Shown in pieces: positions 25,990 to 39,170 of a stretch of 64,000 bases of DNA. A program made the position numbers and the translations under genes. The notes beneath the pieces are model-generated. The model was not told the origin of the DNA and did no database searches. It worked only from the letters and a program-made list of their open reading frames with translations. Numbering within the stretch: the first letter of the stretch is position 1; each line of letters starts with the position of its first letter. Origin of the DNA: Symbiodinium microadriaticum (lineage: Eukaryota; Sar; Dinophyceae; Suessiales; Symbiodiniaceae); assembly GCA_001939145.1 (NCBI GenBank), contig LSRX01000501.1:257932-321931 (forward strand). The letters are read 5' to 3'.

Positions 25990-26253
25990 ACTTAAACCTG
26001 GCCGTCGTCTGACATCATGCATGTGACGCCCATGTTGTCGAAGCTCCAAGCGACCGTTCATGGTCTTTTCGTTGATCCGGACCCCATCAATCAAGATCTT
26101 CGGCGCGATCATGCACTGTTTGGGGTGCCTTGCCAGGCGGACTTCGAACTCGGTCGTCAAAAGTTGTTCTTTCCCTTTTGGCAAGTTGGCTCTCAGGATT
26201 TCGAGTGGCTGCTCGTCGTCATTCCGTAGGCAGAGTGCCAAAAGGTGCGGCAC
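25990..26253 (-). pseudogene. Diverged relative of the multicopy protein, copy C
   Basis: The minus-strand frame shares EQP(L/I)E, LP(K/S)G(K/R)EQLLTTE, LARHPK and MIAPKIL with the core of the copies at 5.1 and 56.5 kb but lacks the upstream half and diverges after INEK. It is a truncated, more distant paralogue. A frame remains open across it, so a short protein is possible, but loss of both ends argues for a fragment. Confidence 0.6.
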
Positions 26254-26579
26254 GACATAGATAAGGTAGTGGGGCCTGCTGTACCGTTAGGTATGCATCG
26301 GGACGGCACAACATCACCAGATCATAGGCAGCACAGTCTCCGCACCAACCCTGCCGAGAATATGGCATGTCCTGCTGTAAAGAATGCTGGCTAGCTTGGG
26401 AAGGCTGGGCCCCTTTCGAAACTGGGTGCGGATCTTGGGCACAATGGTTCTCTGCACTCGGCAGCGCTGGGAAGACCTCAGGGTCGACCCCTTCGAGGCG
26501 GACCATGGCTTTCAGTTCCCGTTCAGGTTGCGGGTTTCGATCTTACCGGGACAAGTTGAAAGCATTGTCATAACCTGCT

Positions 26580-27290
26580 GTCTTACTTGACAGCTGTCGA
26601 CCTGAACTTTGACTTGCTCGCCAGCACGTGCACGTCTCATCTTCTGCTTTCATGTACGTGGCATCCACCTTGTCTGGGATGTCGGCATTCTTATCATTCT
26701 TAAGTCTTAATCTTCAAGCTCATGTCCTCGTCTGTGGTCCAGCACTTTGCCTGACTGCTGCTTGCATACGTCGGGCATGAGCAGCCCATTGAGGTCTTCC
26801 AAGCAAAGCTCGCGAGCCGCGAGCAGCTGCCACTGAGGCTTGGAACTGTGGATCTTGCAGAACTCCGCCCTCGCCCGATTCCAGAAGAAACCGCGCGAGG
26901 GCGGACTTCTGCAAGATCATCGCACCGAAGATCCTCTTCAGGCTGGACAAAGTGGTATAGACGATCTTGTCCAGCCCGTGATCCAGCACTTTGGCCGACT
27001 GCCCTCGGGCTGATGATCGGGAATGAACTTGTGTCTTTTGGACATGCCGTCCAAGTTTCACTCGGCCGCAGGTGCTTCCTTGCACGGCTATGGGACTGCT
27101 CTGGGTCCTGGCTCGACTTGCTCCCGCCTGCACTGCTCGTACGAAGAGCCGCCCTGCAACATCACGCATATTTGCGGTGTCAGTACACGCCGCGGTCCAA
27201 CATGTTGGCAATTGGACCGCGCATCTGAAACCTTGCGCTGCACTTCCTTCTCCAAACCTGCACAACATGCACGGTTGTCCAGGAGAGATG
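26580..27290 (-). pseudogene. Rearranged fragment of the multicopy block, copy D
   Basis: Pieces of the family exon and of its flanking repeat (for example CCAGCACTTTGGCCGACTGCC, GAAGAGCCG and GCACAACATGCACGG) occur in broken order, with internal duplication and a perfect-but-one 24 bp inverted repeat (26851-26874 with 26895-26918). The reading frame is destroyed. Confidence 0.6.
26851..26918. repeat. 24 bp inverted repeat
   Basis: GATCTTGCAGAACTCCGCCC... at 26851 pairs with ...GGGCGGACTTCTGCAAGATC ending at 26918; one mismatch, 20-base loop. It is an inverted duplication of a piece of the family exon. Confidence 0.85.
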
Positions 27291-29451
27291 CATTGTCGAC
27301 CAGAAATTTTCGGCAGGCTTCAGACCCCGTCGAAGCCTGCACGGGGACAAGCACACGGACGCTTGAAAGTCTGAAAGACAAAGAGCTTGAGCCGCGTCAA
27401 GAGCTTCACGGTTCTGTGCATAATTACGTAGAGTTGCGTGTCACATTGTCATGGGTCAGTGGGGCGCCAATTGCTGTGTTAGATCTTCTGCCTTCCAAGC
27501 TTCACATGCTCAAGGTCACTGCTTTGGTTGGCATATGTTGGCATGTTGGCACCCCGTCTCAGTACACGAAGCTTTGGTGTTGATTCGGGAACATCTGAGG
27601 ACTGGGTTCGGAGGATAAGCCTTGCAGTCGGGCCAGAAGCAGGCAGCTAGCGTATGAGGATTCGTCGTACTTTGACAGCTTCCACTGCCACTGCGCACGA
27701 TGTCCCTTCTCAGTCTCACGTTTTTCTCGCGCCGCGAGTCCACACAGGCGCGGACCGGCAGGGCTTGGCCCGGAACCGGGGCAAACTATGGAGGTTGGGT
27801 TTGAGTTGCTGGGAACAGCGAGGACTGCCTAGACAGCCCTATATATCCTATATAGAGTCCCTTTGTTCGAGGATGGGCTGGCTGTGGAGCTGAGTGAGAC
27901 CCTGCGTTCTGGAACGCCATCCACCTGTCGCCGCGGCAAGCTGCGAGAACTTGTATGGGCCGGCTGTGGCTATTGCGACCCTTGAAGGCGTTCCGACACG
28001 CAGGAACCGATTTCTTGCTGTGGCTTGTGCACAATTCCAGCAGCTTCTGTAACGCGGTGTGATCGATAAAGGCGTTACACTCAACGGACCTGACTGTTAC
28101 CAGGTTTGGCAGTGCAATGACACCTCCAGACGTTCTGTGTCAACTCGTGCCGAGGAGGATCCAACTGCTTTTGCTCCCGAAGCTGCACTGCTGGCTCTAC
28201 ACAGACGTCACTTTCTGATTCGCACCACCTAAGTTGCCAGAAAAATCCGGAGGGCTTCAACACAGCAGGCGTACTACCAACTTGCAGCTCTGAGGATTAC
28301 ACCGTCGAGTGCCGCCAGGCCTTGATTATGGTCCGCTCACACAGTCGCCTACATTGAACAAAGCCGATGGATAGTAAGACAAACCAAGACCTGAATCACA
28401 ATTTGCTCGGGCAAGGCAGTATTCGCTCAAGCGAGTCTCGTGAAGAAGAGGCTTCCGAGTGTCGAATCGACTGAGTTCGGAGCCGGTATCTTCCGCATCA
28501 GTTGACATGCCTGGTCCAGAGGAATGGGAGGTCAGCACGCAAGCAGAACACCGTCAGCAAACAAGTTACCGACTCTCATTTACCAACTCCTTCCCATGCT
28601 CTTCTCGAACTGATCAGGTGTGGCTAGCCGGACAGTCCCCCTTCCCTTGCACACGCTCCTATGCTGGCATCGGAGATGTTCTTCCCCTGGTACAGCATCA
28701 GGACATGCAGCTGGTACCTCAGCACTCGTCTGTCGAAAGTTCCCAATCCCACAGAGACACACACACAGAGACACAAAAACAAAAATCGCATTAAGATGAG
28801 CCGATGACGAATTCGTCATCTTGCGCAGCTCCGCATTCTCGCGAAGCAGGTCGTAACCTGATGACATGAGCCACTGGCGTCTGTGCCAACTGCAACTGCA
28901 GTCAGTGCTGCACATTCCTGGATAAGTGGCTTTCATCTCGTTTGCCACTCTCAACTCAAGCAAGCATCAGGGTGGACCGTTGCCGAAATCAGGACACAGA
29001 CACACACACACACACAGACACACACACACACACGCACGCAAAGATTTCTTCGGGAAGGATCTCGTTGCCATGGGCAAGACGGAGATTTCCCCAGCCGATA
29101 CACGTGCAGTTTTTCCACAAAGCCGTCACAGCTTGCCCAGTCCAGCTTCGGTCAGGGAGCTCATTGAGTGAGGCTGCCAAGCCGGGGTAGCTGGGCTGTT
29201 GTTATGCCAATTTAATTTAGGGCCTCTAGGGTTCAATCTGGTTTGGAGTAGACTTTCGGGTTTATGCTCCTTCTGCTGCCGCACCGCTGCTTGCCAAAGC
29301 CCGAGATCCTCAACTGACCTGAGACGAGCTTGAGCAAGTTCAGGTCTCGGGATTGAAGGAATGCCTAGCACAAGTCTAGCACTCTATCGCTTGTAGCAAG
29401 CCTGAGACTCCTGCCTCACGCTTCGCGACCAAGCCCTCCTCGCCGAGTCTC
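27291..29451. other. Intergenic
   Basis: No gene supported. It contains a (CA)n microsatellite at 28998-29039. Confidence 0.5.
28998..29039. repeat. (CA)n microsatellite
   Basis: About 40 bp of CA repeat with GA and GC interruptions. Confidence 0.9.
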
Positions 29452-30145
29452 CTAGTCTCGGCGCGCAGTCCGATCCTGACGTTCGTAGTCACGATCATGT
29501 CTCCCGCCATCTCTGCGGTCTTCCTGGCCGTTGGCACGGCGATCGTCACGATCCTCTCTGCGATCGCTGTATCGATCATCACGTCGATCGTCTCTGGAAC
29601 GGCTACTAGTTCGTCTTCGCGAATCCCTTCGATCGCGCCTATCACGATCATCGTATCTTTTGTCATCCCTCCGGTCATCCTGCCGGCCATAGCCACGATC
29701 ATCTCGGCGATCACGATCATCCCGGTAGTCACGGTCATCTCGTCTGTCGCGATCGTCCCTGCGGTCCCGATCGTCTCTTCGATCACGGTCATCTCGACGA
29801 TCGCGATCGTCTCGGCGATCTCGGTCATCCCGGCGATCACGGTCGTATCGTCGATCCTCGCGGTAGCCTCGGTCGTCCCTTCGGTCATCTCGGCGGTCGC
29901 CCCGCCGGTCTTCGCGACGCTCGTCCCTTCTGTCTTCCCGTCTGTCACTTCGCCTGGCGAGCAAAACTGCACAGGACGCGACAATGTCCAAGCAATTCGT
30001 TGGCTCTTGCATGGCCTGTCGTCCCTGCGACCGCTGCGACTTCGAGCGGGACGGTTGTTGCTGAGAAAGCTGCGAGAGTCCTCTCGTGTCAGGTCATCGG
30101 GTCGGATGTAATTCCCACCATTTTTTGAGCAGATCTCCAGGAAAC
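29452..30145 (-). CDS. Arg/Asp (RD)-repeat protein, two exons
   Basis: Exon 30145-30016 reads NGGNYIRPDDLTRED and then PARSRSGRRDD; a GC donor (GACAG|GCCATG) and CCAG|GCGAAG acceptor (intron 30015-29954, 62 nt) join it in phase to exon 29953-29452. That exon encodes tens of Arg-Asp dipeptides, mostly as DRDRRDD units, from a degenerate 18-21 bp tandem repeat at about 29690-29890, and ends in QDRTARRD. RD- and RS-rich regions are known in RNA-binding and splicing proteins, where they mediate phosphorylation-dependent contacts, but no RRM is seen here. The other frame through the repeat is Ile/Thr-rich and is a shadow. The start of the protein is not found. Confidence 0.55.
29690..29890. repeat. 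Degenerate 18-21 bp tandem repeat
   Basis: Repeated TC(A/G)TC(T/C)C(G/T)(A/T)CG-ATC(A/G)CG units; it encodes the RD repeats on the minus strand. Confidence 0.8.
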
Positions 30146-32994
30146 CTCAACAACAGATCAACATCGAACCACCTCCATCTGAACCCTTCCGTCCCCTGGC
30201 ATGCCATGAAGCCCTGGATTTGGGCAGGTTTGGTCGAGTCTCATCCACGGTCTCTGGCTGCCACTTGACGAAGCTGGAGCCTGGCGCTGGCTCTTTGCAC
30301 AAGCTTTGCACATGCCTTGAGCTTTCCCCTATTCAAAGTACACTTACCCTTTTGCCGGCTCCGGCTCCGGGGACCTTGCAAGCAAAAACATCTCGCTGCC
30401 TCTTGGAAAGACCTGGAGGGAAAACCGGCACATGCTCGAATTCTGTGATTGAAGACGCTGCAGCGCTGAGGGGGGAAGTTGGAGTACATCAATTAATGTC
30501 ATCAGGAAACCGAGCTGCGATGCTCCTTCCAGAGGACGCCCTGGTCATCATGCTCTATCGCCCAGCACTGTGGAATACTGAAAAATGCTTGTGTCAAGAA
30601 CACTCCAGAAGACACCATTGTCAGCAAGCCTGACACTCCACAGAGAACAGCCCTCAACACACTGCCCAGTAGGTGCCCGAATCCCTCAAACTGCATCTCT
30701 CGCGCCCGGATGCCCAAGCCCTAAACCCCTAATTCTGATTGCAGCCCGGCAGCCTGGCTTACTTCCGCCTCGGCCTCCCTCTCCAGGCTTCCAATCCTTG
30801 GGTGACAACAAGCTGACCAATAGAATTGATAATTGCAGGGCTTCCACCAACATCGCGCCTGCTAGCTTGCACAAGCCATCGATCGTCTATGATTTCTGGT
30901 CCTCTCTGTGATTCAAGGTCCGTTTCATGTTGATGGAACAGCGAAACGAAGTGCCCTCGGTTTGTCATGCAGGCACGTGGCGCCTGTGATCTTCAGCGTG
31001 ATGCCTTGCCTGGGCATGTCAAACAAGGCAACCACTGGCACAGGTATTGAGTTCCCGGACGATGGTGGTGGCGACGATGGCGAGATGACACCGGAAAACG
31101 AAGGGGACGGCGGCGACAGCTTGAACGTGCTACAGGATGTACTGTAAAGAGTCATCGCTAAGCCGTGTTGCCAAGTGGTGCTCAACGTGAGACCCTGTCG
31201 CAGAGCCTCCACTGCCTTGTCTGCGTCCTCAGTCACTGAAGGTTGGCAGTCTGGAGCTAGGATAAAAAAGCCGGTTTCCAATCTGATGTCCAGTGGCCTG
31301 CACCTGGGCACCTCTCCCTTTGGCTTATGGGGGGAGCCCAAGCCGTCGATTCCGCGTTAAATTCAATCGCTACTGCCAGACTAGACATACTCAAGGAGCC
31401 TGTTGCACCCGCCTTTGGAGTAGCTACGAGTAGAACAGTCTCGGCCCGAGACCTTGACAACATGAACAAAGCCTCAAGTTGTAAGCCCGCAGTTTCGATC
31501 AAGGCACTTTACAGCCTCGATCAAAGCACTTTACATTACCTACATCTTTCGAGCTTTATTCAAATCGAGCTTTGCATCTCTCCATCTTTACTTGTTTGCA
31601 TGCTGCCCTCTGGCGCCTCTTGGCTTTGAAACTGAACGAAGGCAACATCCGTTTCCGGATCGCCTGCTTCGGATCAGCACAGACTCAGCGATGTCTATTG
31701 ACACAAAGCACGCTCGGCGTGCGAGAACTTTCAGGGGAATCGTTTGCAAAGAACAGATTGCATACCAGCCTGTTGTCGGTGGCTTCTTGCAGTGTGCCAC
31801 TTTTCCGAACTCTTTCTCCATGGACTGCCTCAAGCAGCTCTGCGAAAAAGCAAGCTCCACGAAAAGATGATGACGACCTGCTGCTACAGCAGACTAGTGA
31901 CTGCTAGAGCATCATCTTCATCCAGCATGCAGTCACTGCTCGAGCTCCCCGCATGAGCCAAATCCGCGTGCACAGCGCCAAACCTCTGGCTCCCGGCAAA
32001 CGGGTAACCGTTTCACATTCTCAACCAGTGATTGCCTCTGCAGCTGTGTACATCCATGAGCATATGTGGTTATGCATGTACGTTCGTGCAATGTATACGT
32101 CTGTATACGTACACGTATATGTTACTATGAAAATGTATATGTACTGTATATGCGTATGTACATTATGTATATGTATGTATGGTTTTGTGTGTAAGGCCAT
32201 ACGGAGCTTACAACATGTGCAAACCTATGAGCATATATACATGTTATACATACACAAATACAGATACATCATGATACATATACGCACATTATCTAGATTG
32301 GGATTGGGCGGCTACTCATAAGCGATCCTTCTAAACAGCAGCGGCCCAGCATATGCCTCGTTGCAGAAACCACGGCAGCTGAGTTCCCAAATGAACTGTT
32401 GATCGAAAACAAACAGAAATATGCGGAGCTGATGTCATGGAAACGTCATGAATCAAGTTGGGAAGCCTTGAGGGTGGTCACCCTTCACTTGGATCATGCG
32501 GGCCATGGTACCTCGAAGGGGCACGTCTTTGTGACATATCAAGGACTACACTGGTAGGTGCGAGCTGGCAGGAGAGATGCTACTATCAAATCTTGTGAAG
32601 TGTCCTTTCGGGCAGTAGCTAGCAGCAGCTGCAGCGGCCTGGAAAGCGAGGCTGTCACTCAGCAGCCGCAGAACGGAAGCGGCAGGGGCTCGTGCCCCCG
32701 ACGCGCACATGCCGGCATGGAGCAGCAAATCATTGAGCTGGAAATCAGTTTGTTCATGCCTTCATGGATCCTGACCTGCTTTGGGAGTGCTTCTGGTAGG
32801 TACCGCAGTAGTGAACCCATGCCATGGCAGTCGTCCCAAGTTTTGTGAATTCAATTGATAAGCCAACGAATGACACGATTTCTATTGACTCCTCATATCT
32901 TATCATGAGCTCATGTCAGTACTTGGCTTTAAGCCTGCAAAACAGACAGAAGAGCTGCTCAGCGCAACAAACCCTCTCATGAGTTGGGATCTAC
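30146..32994. other. Intergenic or unresolved introns
   Basis: Upstream of the RD gene. A minus-strand frame near 30210-30150 (GFRWRWFDVDLLL) may be a further exon, but I cannot connect it. 32041-32290 is rich in TATG/TACG repeats. No gene supported. Confidence 0.4.
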
Positions 32995-33698
32995 CTTCTC
33001 AAAGACTGTCATCTCAGGAGCGCGACAGAGCCCGGGCACCATGGAGTCGTGGGAGATGATCCGGTCCTGCGGTTCAGTCTCACGACTGCAGCCTGGTGGA
33101 ACGTGACCAATAGACCGAGGAGTGTCCTTGTCGATCTGCAGGATTTGATCTATCTGAGCCTGAGTGTTTTGAGTGGCTGTGAGCTCTTCCCAGGGAACAT
33201 TCATCCTGGCACTGCAGCTAAAACATCCACATGACCGCGGTTTGTGACTCGCAAGGAAACAGCTGGCTCTCACGTCACGGTCCTCAGCAAGCTTGGGCAC
33301 GAGCATTCGAGGCACGAACCAAGTAGGCCAAGTGCTCGTCATCGCTGTTACCTCTGACTGAACTCTCCGGGCCAATCAGCGAAGCGATCAGGTTTAGATT
33401 CTGCGCGGCTAGCTTGCAAGATCGGGTGTTTGGTGTTCGCATCGACTACTACCACAAGGCCAGCAAAGCACTGAGCATGTCGGATGTCATTTGCCGTTAC
33501 ATCAGCCAGCAGCAGACAGCCATAAGCGTCCCATGTCGCACCTACCCCAAAGCTGTCTGAGGACTGCACCGAAGTCAAGCTGCCTTTGCTCGCCTTTGCT
33601 GCTAAACTAGGCGACATAACAGTGTGATGAGTCATCGACAGTGCCTCTGTCCCGAGGCATTTCCTGCCTTCGGTGCTCCTCAAGATCTTCTGAATCAA
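32995..33698 (-). CDS. Two-exon gene of unknown function
   Basis: Exon 1 opens with an ATG at 33698 (MIQKILRSTEGRKCLG) and runs to CAGAG|GTAACAG at 33352; exon 2 is 33205-32995, ending GAGAAG|GTAGAT. Both introns have GT donors, the first is 146 nt, and the phases agree across the junction (WPGEFSQ-R-MNVPWEELTA). Exon 1 includes a hydrophobic stretch (CFAGLVVVVDANTKH); exon 2 is polar with TQAQIDQILQIDKDTP. The exon 2 donor means more coding sequence lies downstream, but I did not find it. No family recognised. Confidence 0.45.
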
Positions 33699-35639
33699 TT
33701 ACAAGAAACAGAACTATCTAGAACTACCTAAGGTACAAGCAGCATCGAGGCACAGTAACTTTGCAGCCGTCTCGGCACGACAGTTCATGGCCCCCATCTC
33801 TCGAGCTCCGAGTGGCACTCCAAGTAGAGCGCATAGAGCGAAAAGTGCTTCAGCGAATCCCAGCGATCCTGCAAGCAAAACACCATTGTTTCGTCGACTA
33901 CTCAGCTACCCGCATCTTCAGCTCTTTGAATTGAAGTCTAGCATTCTACGCTTCCTGCCTATCCGGTCAACTGGGCGGTTCACCCGCCGACATTCTTCGC
34001 AAGACCCCCATGCCTTGATGATTCTGAGTGCGGGCAGCATCGGATCGGAAAGCTTTCCTTCTGTGGCCTGACGATTCGACGGACGGAAGCTCAGGCACCC
34101 GGTACTTTGAACTCGCAGCTCCCTGGATTCCCTTTTTGCATTTCTGCGACCGTCTCTGTTCATCTTGCCAAGCACTCAGTCGGCTCCTTCTAAACATTGG
34201 ACACATCGAGCACGCTAACCCTCTGCTGCATGAGCCCCTCAGGATGAAGTGGCTCGCTGGAGAAGGAACCCAAAGAAAGACCTTCGGACCTTCAACCCTG
34301 CCAACAAAAACGATCCAAAGGAGAGCATGCTCTTTGCCCTCTGCAGCCTCACAGTGACTCACATTCGACTCAGTCGTTTGACAGTCGGCTCTATTCATGC
34401 TCCGGTGAGTCAGATCTGGGGATGCTCCTCTCGGATCCAATCTCAGGAACATTCCCTCGCGGCCTCACGGCCGGTGCTGTTTCAGCCAAGCGCCTGCCAA
34501 GAACTCACGTTGGAAAACCCCAGGGTCCTGCAGCTCACGTATTTGACAATGGATAGGCTTTCCCCGCAGCCCACGGGCTTTGGCGGGCACTACGCAGCGG
34601 TGTCACATGGTGTCACCAGCTTCAAAGTGTTCGGCTCGGTCTGGACCGATTTCAATTAAGCTGCCCGTGGTCCAGGGCCGTTCAGCTTGGCCGACAAGTT
34701 GGCCTCTGACGCGAGTCTTAAGCAGCATATTTTGGAAACGGCGCTGCCCAAGTGCCAAAATGTGCCAAGTCAAAGGTTCACCTTCGAATGCCATTCGCCG
34801 CGCCGCCCTTCTGTCGAAGTTCCGCAGCTATAGTGTCCAGCGATTGGCATCGTCATGTGCATCTAGACCGTGGTCTCCAAACGGATGACGAGTCAAACTC
34901 AACGGCGGCTGTACCAAGCGTCCAAGGCAAGGTAAACTGGAGCCAAGAGCATCTTGAAGCAAGGCATGGTGTGTAGGACCCAGCGGGACAACACCATGTC
35001 GGGGCCATATGGGTTGGTCAGTTGCCTGAGGATGAGGAAAGATCACAAGTACACTGCAAAAGCATCAGAGCTCGCCGCAACTGTTTCTTAGTCATCTGTG
35101 TTTGAACTTCTCAAGCTCAACAAACACGACATGCATCCGAGCGTCTTGGCAAGTCTCGTAGCAACCTCTCAAACCGCTTCCACGCATCACGAACCTACAA
35201 AATGTTACGAGCAAATCTTGTCCATGCCTCACTCGGAACACGACTTGGATAGATCTGCGGGAAGCACGGCGTCGTCCCATCGCTGATGCCTGCAATGCTA
35301 CAAGATGCTGCGCATTAGACTAGAGAGCCATTCGAGCATGCTCGTGGTCGGGATCGAAGTGGTCAAAAGGAACCGTGTACAACGGCCTTGAGTCGCAGCA
35401 CTCTGCCAGTTCAGGTTATGGTGGCACTCGCCGCTGCTTTGATCGTAGCCTAGGCTCCAACACTGCAGGTGGGCTGAGGGCCGGCACTAAGTACAACAGT
35501 CAAGATACATGCAGCACCTGCCATACAGAAAACATCCAAGAGCATGGAGCCAGGCAGTCCTTAGCCGACCAAAAAGTTGTTTCGGTTTCTCGTGCTTGCA
35601 AACATTCGATGGGTTTCGGTCACGGGGGGTCCGGGCATG
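33699..35639. other. Intergenic, weak coding signals
   Basis: Minus-strand frames at 34794-34603 (KTRVRGQLVGQAERPWTTG) and near 34560 look protein-like but lack a consistent splice chain. Nothing else supported. Confidence 0.35.
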
Positions 35640-36264
35640 CGAACGTGGAACCTTCCAGTCCCTCAGCTCTGGCACCAGGAAGCTCAGGACCAAAGCTGAA
35701 ACCGTTGCTAGACCCTCGCCGCTGGCATGCCGGGCTTTTGCGCGCTTGAAAGATCTTGAAAGCTGTCTCACTTAGCCTTAGACTTGCTGGCCATGACGTC
35801 CCTCCAAGAAACATATGTGCACGTGCCATCCGCGGACTTCATATACGTGGCATCCACATCGTCCGGGATGTCAGCACCCTTGATCTTCTCATTGATCAGA
35901 TCCTCATCCATGAGGATCTTCGGCGCGATGAGCGCTTTTTTTGGGTGCCGGGCGAACGCGTACGCCTGCAAGATAGCTTCCACCCTTCGGTGGTGAGCAA
36001 CTGCTCGCGGCCGCTTGGGTGTTCGTAGCCGATGTACACCACTTTGTTGATGGCATGGTCCAGCACTTTGGCTGACTGCCACACGCAGCTCAGGGGCTGG
36101 TTGGGAGCCCGGCCCTCGGGTTGGTGATCCGGGATGCTCCTGCAAGCATACCCCACCTCGAAGGGGTCGACCCGCCCCAAGCTACGCATCTTGGAGTGGA
36201 TGTCACCCTCTTTGGGGTGGGTCAGCCAACAATAGCTCTCGCGCTCTATTCCCTGCAATCCCAA
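35640..36264 (-). pseudogene. Frameshifted relative of the multicopy protein, copy B
   Basis: The core motifs of the family (GRVDPFEVGYACRSIPDH, SGREQLLTTEGWKL, HPKKALIAPKILMDEDL) are all present, but a frameshift before the ARHPKK segment splits them between two frames, and the QPIEVFRAKL stretch after IGYE is deleted. The N-terminal part differs from copies A and E: after a possible acceptor near 36305 it reads EEWRLGLQGIERESYCW before DIHSKM. This may show the original upstream coding sequence. It still ends in KSKAK. Confidence 0.65.
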
Positions 36265-39104
36265 GCGCCACTCCTCACGAAGATTTAGATGGATACTCGT
36301 CTGACAGGTACACCATTTGCTACCTTGAAATCGTCACAGACTTAGATTATCTAACCGTCCAGTCAAGTCTAACTTGTTTTTTGTCGCAGAGGTCATCGCG
36401 GACGCCATTGAGATGGCTACCAGGGCTGCTCATCCAACGACATCCACAAGCGAGCCCGGCCCCTACTGGTGGCACCCCGACATGCGCAAAGAAACATCCG
36501 CCTGCAGGTCTCTGGAGCTTGACGTGAAACAAGCGATGTGTTGCCAGGCTTGCATCCGAGTTTCGATATCTCTCTGGATCCGCTTGAGAGGGTACCGGCT
36601 CCTCCAACAAGCTTGCGAAGCAATGCCACGGTGTTCCCTTGTCAGAATGCTTCGCCTATGTGTATCTCGCCTGGCGCACCCAGCGAGTCAGCAGCTCTGG
36701 ATCGTAAAGGCTTCCAAGATAGCCCGTGCGCTCACCTTGGGCGAGGGTGATGCGACCCATTTCGAACTGAGGATGTTCACTATTGAAGCTGTGAGGGAAG
36801 CTGGAGCACAACTACTGGGGACCAATTCAGCAAGCAGGTCAGGCTTTAAGGATCCCATCTTCTAATACCCAATACCGAAAGCAAATGCCGTAAGCATTCA
36901 AGAAAAATCGCAGCTCCACCTGTGCAAGGAGCTGTTCTGTTTCTTGCAGAATTAGGCGGAAGGTTGCTGCAGCCGCGAAGTGACAGAAATGCAATATGCA
37001 GCCTCAAACCATGACTACAAGGTTGAGGGGTAAAAAACTTGCCTGACGCCTGAACACCAACACTAAATCCTTCAACAGCCGAAAACGTCCTAAAATCCGA
37101 AAACCACAATACTAAAACCCCAAGCACCTGCACTGACCTACACCCTAAAACCACGCTGTGTTAGAAAAGTCTGATGAAGCCCTGGAAACATCACCATCGA
37201 AACCCCAATCCCCAAAGTCTTGTCGTAAAAGTCCTTTCCGAACCCTCGGCCCCGCGGCTGCGCCTTGGTAGATCGTTTGTGTCTTGTGCGCGACTAGCGG
37301 ACTATACCTCACAGCATGAGCTCCCAGTAGCTTAAGGGGTTGAAGGCTCGACAGGCAGGTTGGGGCATGGGGCTTTCGGGTTTTTATTGCTTGGGCTTTC
37401 GGGCTTGTGGTTACGGGTTCTTTCGCATCTTTTTGCTCGTTGCCCAACTGAAGCGGCCTTACGGCTTCCGAGGACTGGGGTATAGGATGGTGCAGGATCA
37501 TATGCCAGGCTACAGCGGAGAGTACAGGTTTGATGCAATAGTGGTAGAGTATGTCCAATTGCAAATGCAGCATACAGTCAGTATGATACGCATTCATACG
37601 AAGAGATTGAGACTATCTATGATTCATCCATATAACATACCATAGAACCGGATCAGACTTTTAATTTAAATCATTTAATTCTGGTTCCTCAAAGGAACCT
37701 TCAAGACCACAAATCGAGCACTAACAGTCACTAGCACCCACGAAACGGTCACACACTACTCTGCCCCTTTCGTGGGGCAGGCTGAGGCTTGATGGCTTCG
37801 ATTTGCTTCTGTCATCTGACATGGACGGCGCCGTGCAAGCCTGGTTGCAGCACCATGTCTCCGAGTGAAAGATCTGGTGTCTCTGACATGGCCTGTGGAA
37901 GCAGCAACAGGGGTTCCTAACGCTTGTTGCTGCCGAGCTACACGGGGCATAGAACGAGTTCAGGAAACCGGAACAAACTTGGTAATGGTAGCCTTGAGCT
38001 CTTATCGCAAGCTACGAGTAACATTCGTTGAAACACGTCGCTAAATTGAATCATGAACTCCCATTTCATCTCGCCTCGGCTGCCACAGCACACTCAGCGC
38101 CAATGACCAGGCGACGTTCACGGTCAACGAAGCCTCACGGAGCCGTCTCTGCACACTCACGACCTGTCAGATCTCGTGCATGGCCATTCAAGACGAGACG
38201 CAGCTTTTGTAGCTGCGCCGCAGGTGTCTCACTGCCTTAGGTTTGTCTTAGCACCAGTCAACAGCTCCGAAAAAGGTCACTAGAGCACGGCCAAGCACTA
38301 GTGACGGCAGATGCAATCCCTTCTTCTGACACATCTTGTCATCCCCGGTACAACACGCGCGCAATGATGGGCAGCCCTTCAAGGACAACAATGGCAATAG
38401 TTGCTGTCATGTCAACACTAAAATTGACTTCCACTCGACGGTCTTCGGCCTCGATGGACAACAGCTGCAGCGACCCCCCAGTCGAATTCGCAGACAAGTC
38501 CTCTGCAACACTGTACACACGGAACCCCCAATATGATGCCTACATGTTCAACGACGGCTTCCCGGCCCTCAAATATGAACTGTACATCTCCAATCCACTG
38601 ATGCGACTTTCTAGATGCTTGCCCTTGCCTACCTAACCATTTGATGGAGCGTCTTTGCTCAGTATCCAGCTGCAGCGGCCAGAAGCCGACCCTCAAAACC
38701 ATACCGCAAGCATCAAGCACTGCCCCAGGTCCTGCGGCCCCAGAGGCAGGAAGAAACGGAGCAACGGCAGGCCTCTTTTATGATCGTGTCTCCCAACATT
38801 CTGCGGGACTCCGACTGCTAGGAGCGTACATTGCTGTGAGGCGAGATGCAGGACTTCCATACACATACGTTCGTTGTCTTCACTTGGATGTATACATGTC
38901 TTGAAGACTCTTTGACACCACCACCAGCACCATTACCACGACTTGGTCGTAGTACTGTCCAACAAACAATGAGTTCAGTTTTCAAAAGCCCACTGCCTGC
39001 AACGATTACGAAAACGGATGCCGTGACCGCTACGATTGCCAACACGACTCTGGCAGCGACGACGTCAGCATCATCAGCATCACCAGCATCATCATCGTCA
39101 ACAT

Positions 39105-39170
39105 CAACACCACGACCACCACCACCACCACCACCACCACAACAACAACAACAAAAACAACAAAAACAAA
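39105..39170. repeat. (CAC)n/(CAA)n microsatellite
   Basis: CAC repeats passing into CAA repeats. Confidence 0.9.

Noticed and set aside
29497..30111. Ile/Val/Ser-rich plus-strand frame
   Set aside because: Antisense shadow of the RD-repeat exon.
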